This document shows positions 20,108-23,859 of a stretch of DNA of 23,859 nt, piece by piece. The number at the start of each line of letters is the position of its first letter. The first letter of the stretch is position 1. The notes below the pieces were generated by a model. It searched no databases. It was not told the DNA's origin and saw nothing but the letters and a program-made list of their open reading frames with translations. Origin of the DNA: Pigoraptor vietnamica (lineage: Eukaryota; Opisthokonta; Filasterea). The translations under genes were made by a program, and so were the position numbers. Location of the stretch: NCBI GenBank assembly GCA_943704525.1, contig CALSCQ010002021.1, positions 1 through 23,859 on the forward strand, read 5' to 3'.

Positions 20108-21403
20108 GTGCGTCTATGTAGCTCGTGTGAGAGTGCGTACGTGCGTTCACGTGCGCAGGTGCGTGTGTGTGCATGCGCCCTCACAGACACACACACTCGT
20201 GCGCTTTGCAGAATCAGGCGGCTGCGAATGTGTGTGTGACGGACAAGATGATTGCGGATGCCATTGCGACCATCGGCGGCGCAGTCACAATGGCCTATCC
20301 CATGGGCCTGCCTCCTCACGAGCACGTGAAGGCCATCCTCGAAGACGACGAGGACCTCTCGGGCACGCAGGTGCGTCACACACACGTCACTCGTGCGTGC
20401 TTCTTTCACACGTCACTCGTGCGTGCTTCTTTGCCGCTGTCTCTGCGGGGACTGAACTGCGCTGTTTGTCGGAGTGCGCATGGTGTGCTTGTGTGGGATG
20501 CTTACTTCGCGTTACTCATATTTGGCACGTTCACAAGCATTAAGTTCGCACTTGTCTGTTGCATTCCCTTAGCATCCCTTTCCCCTCAACGTCCCAACAA
20601 CCCCACACTCCCTGTGTTTGCAACGTGTGACCATGGGTCGATGATTTACACGTCCCCCATCTCGCTGGCGCAGGCATCGCAGGCGGTGATTGATCCCGCG
20701 CAGGCGCAGCTGTGGTGGGCGGGGAAGGAGCTCCTCCGCGACAAGAAGCTTGGTGACTTTGTGGGCCGAAATGAGAAGACAAAGCTCATAGTCAAGATCC
20801 AGAAGGTGCGTGCAGTCCCCGCGAGCGCATGTGCGTGCGTGTGCAGATGCCAATAAGTGTGGACTCTGTGTGTGCGTGCGTGCGCGGGGCTGCTTGGTGC
20901 TCTGCTCTCTTGTGTCGTGTTTGTGTTCGTGTTGGTGTGTGTTTTGTGCTCGTGCGTTGTTCTGACCGCTCGTGTCACGTGGCCGCAGCGGGGAGCGGGC
21001 GCCCCAGTGCGCGAGCCTGCGGTTGACGAGGCGACGCAGCGACAGCTCATGGCCATGTACCACAAGAAACAGGAGGAGCTCAAGGTGGGGCGGCGCTTAT
21101 GCAGCGCACACATAAGCAACCCTCACCGACTCACAGACTCACCGCCTCACACCGACCCACACCGACCCACACGGATCCGCACACTGAACTTGCTCTGCAC
21201 GTCCACTCATTACTATCACGCTTCACACCGCGCACTCGCACTCGCCATTCACGTGCACTCACATGCGAACTTACCTCGCGCATTTCGCACAGAGGATTGA
21301 GGCTGACGACTCGGATGCCTACCATGGGGCGGCGTGGGCGGACACAAGCGCCCTCAAGCAGTCGCTGCGCGGTCTGGACAACGTCGGCTGGCGGCCGCGG
21401 TGA
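19418..21403 (+). CDS. CFAP298: Cilia- and flagella-associated protein CFAP298
   Basis: Predicted 290 residues, the length I recall for human CFAP298 (C21orf59/Kurly). Exons: 19418-19556, 19721-19888, 19956-20023, 20212-20370, 20674-20805, 20989-21084, 21293-21403, all in phase. The family is needed for assembly of axonemal dynein arms and for cilia motility and polarity. Strong matches as recalled: MVVLHVKRGDESLFLFQ, YNGRLRVERLCE, HGVCLPPNMQGLTPEQIEEM, DDWGQKCRPMGG, GRRNGEA, YPMGLPPHE, DLSGTQ, AQLWWAGKELLRDKKLGDFVGRNEKTKLIVKIQK, GAPVREP, MAMYHKKQEELK and a C-terminus with WADTSALKQSLRGLDNVGWRPR. This indicates motile flagella or cilia at some life stage. A (GT)n tract and a 26-nt tandem duplication lie in introns 3 and 4. 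Confidence 0.95.
20077..20110. repeat. (GT)n tract in CFAP298 intron 3
   Basis: About 30 nt of GT repeat within the intron 20024-20211, followed by a looser GT-rich stretch. Confidence 0.88.
20381..20432. repeat. 26-nt tandem duplication in CFAP298 intron 4
   Basis: Copies 20381-20406 and 20407-20432 are identical by eye (cacacgtcactcgtgcgtgc then ttcttt). They begin 11 nt into the intron. Confidence 0.9.
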
Positions 21404-21693
21404 CATGATGTCTCACATTGCCCCAGCGTGCGTGCGTGCGTGCGCGCAGCGTCAAGTGCCTTTTTTCATTCACACACAATGGCTCAGCTCCATTAATCGC
21501 CTTTGGTTCGTCGCAATCGTTTCGCGTGCAAGTACGAACAGGCGGCGCTCTAGGCGATCGACGGCAGCCGCCGAAGATTCTTGCAGACGACCGAAGTTGA
21601 GAGAGACGAGGAGGGCGTGGGGATGTGCCGTGTTCCCGTGAATGGCCACTCCTACTCCGAGCGACCCACGGTATGGGCTCAGAGTGGCCTTTC

Positions 21694-23640
<1,947 letters not shown>

Positions 23641-23687
23641 TTGTGCCTCGCGCGCATCGGGCGCCGGTGGGGCACTGCATTGAAATT

Positions 23688-23698
23688 CTTAAATAATA
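23688..23698 (-). promoter_or_regulatory. AT-rich TATA-like element before TGS1
   Basis: TATTATTTAAG is read on the minus strand about 48 nt before the TGS1 ATG, in otherwise GC-rich DNA. It may serve as a core promoter box, though the match to TATAAA is imperfect. Confidence 0.3.
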
Positions 23699-23743
23699 CA
23701 CGCGCGCGGTATTCCCTTCATCTCTCTCTCTTTCTCCCCTCCG

Positions 23744-23859
<116 letters not shown>

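Overview
This is nuclear DNA from a eukaryote, most likely a free-living flagellated protist or alga. The reasons are split genes with GT...AG introns whose exons join in phase, long (CA)n/(GT)n microsatellites, and proteins that belong to eukaryotic machinery: cilium assembly (CFAP298), GPI-anchor synthesis (PIG-L), the minor spliceosome (SNRNP25), the snRNA cap (TGS1), a mitochondrial dehydrogenase kinase and a plant-type topoisomerase VI accessory protein (BIN4). I cannot name the lineage from sequence alone. All gene models were assembled by eye from splice signals, phase continuity and recalled family resemblance; nothing was aligned by computer.

Layout. 1-210: 3' end of an unrecognised plus-strand gene. 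617-3653 (-): RING E3 ubiquitin ligase with a MIB/HERC2 domain, seven exons and a roughly 600-nt microsatellite intron. 3990-6487 (+): BIN4 homologue. 6635-8057 (-): BCKDK-like kinase. 8817-9536 (-): small rhodanese. 9866-10640 (+): SNRNP25. 10997-12005 (-): PIG-L. 12631-14422 and 14976-16841 (+): two tandem secreted paralogues with a TTHB210-like (DUF5602-type) domain. 16981-18499 (-), perhaps starting at 18863: REXO1-type RNA exonuclease. 19418-21403 (+): CFAP298. 21694-23640 (-): TGS1. The right edge is a (CA)n tract.

Genes are compact and mostly alternate strand, giving divergent pairs (ligase/BIN4, rhodanese/SNRNP25, PIG-L/secreted gene, REXO1/CFAP298) and convergent pairs with gaps from 139 to 406 nt. 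There is no operon-like logic. The loose themes are RNA processing (SNRNP25, TGS1, REXO1) and chromatin or DNA topology (BIN4). Splice donors strongly favour G at +3, with GTGCG common. The most interesting items are the BIN4 homologue with an SQ cluster, the tandem secreted TTHB210-like family, the zinc-module ligase, and a repeated 13-bp element found only in gene-free flanks.
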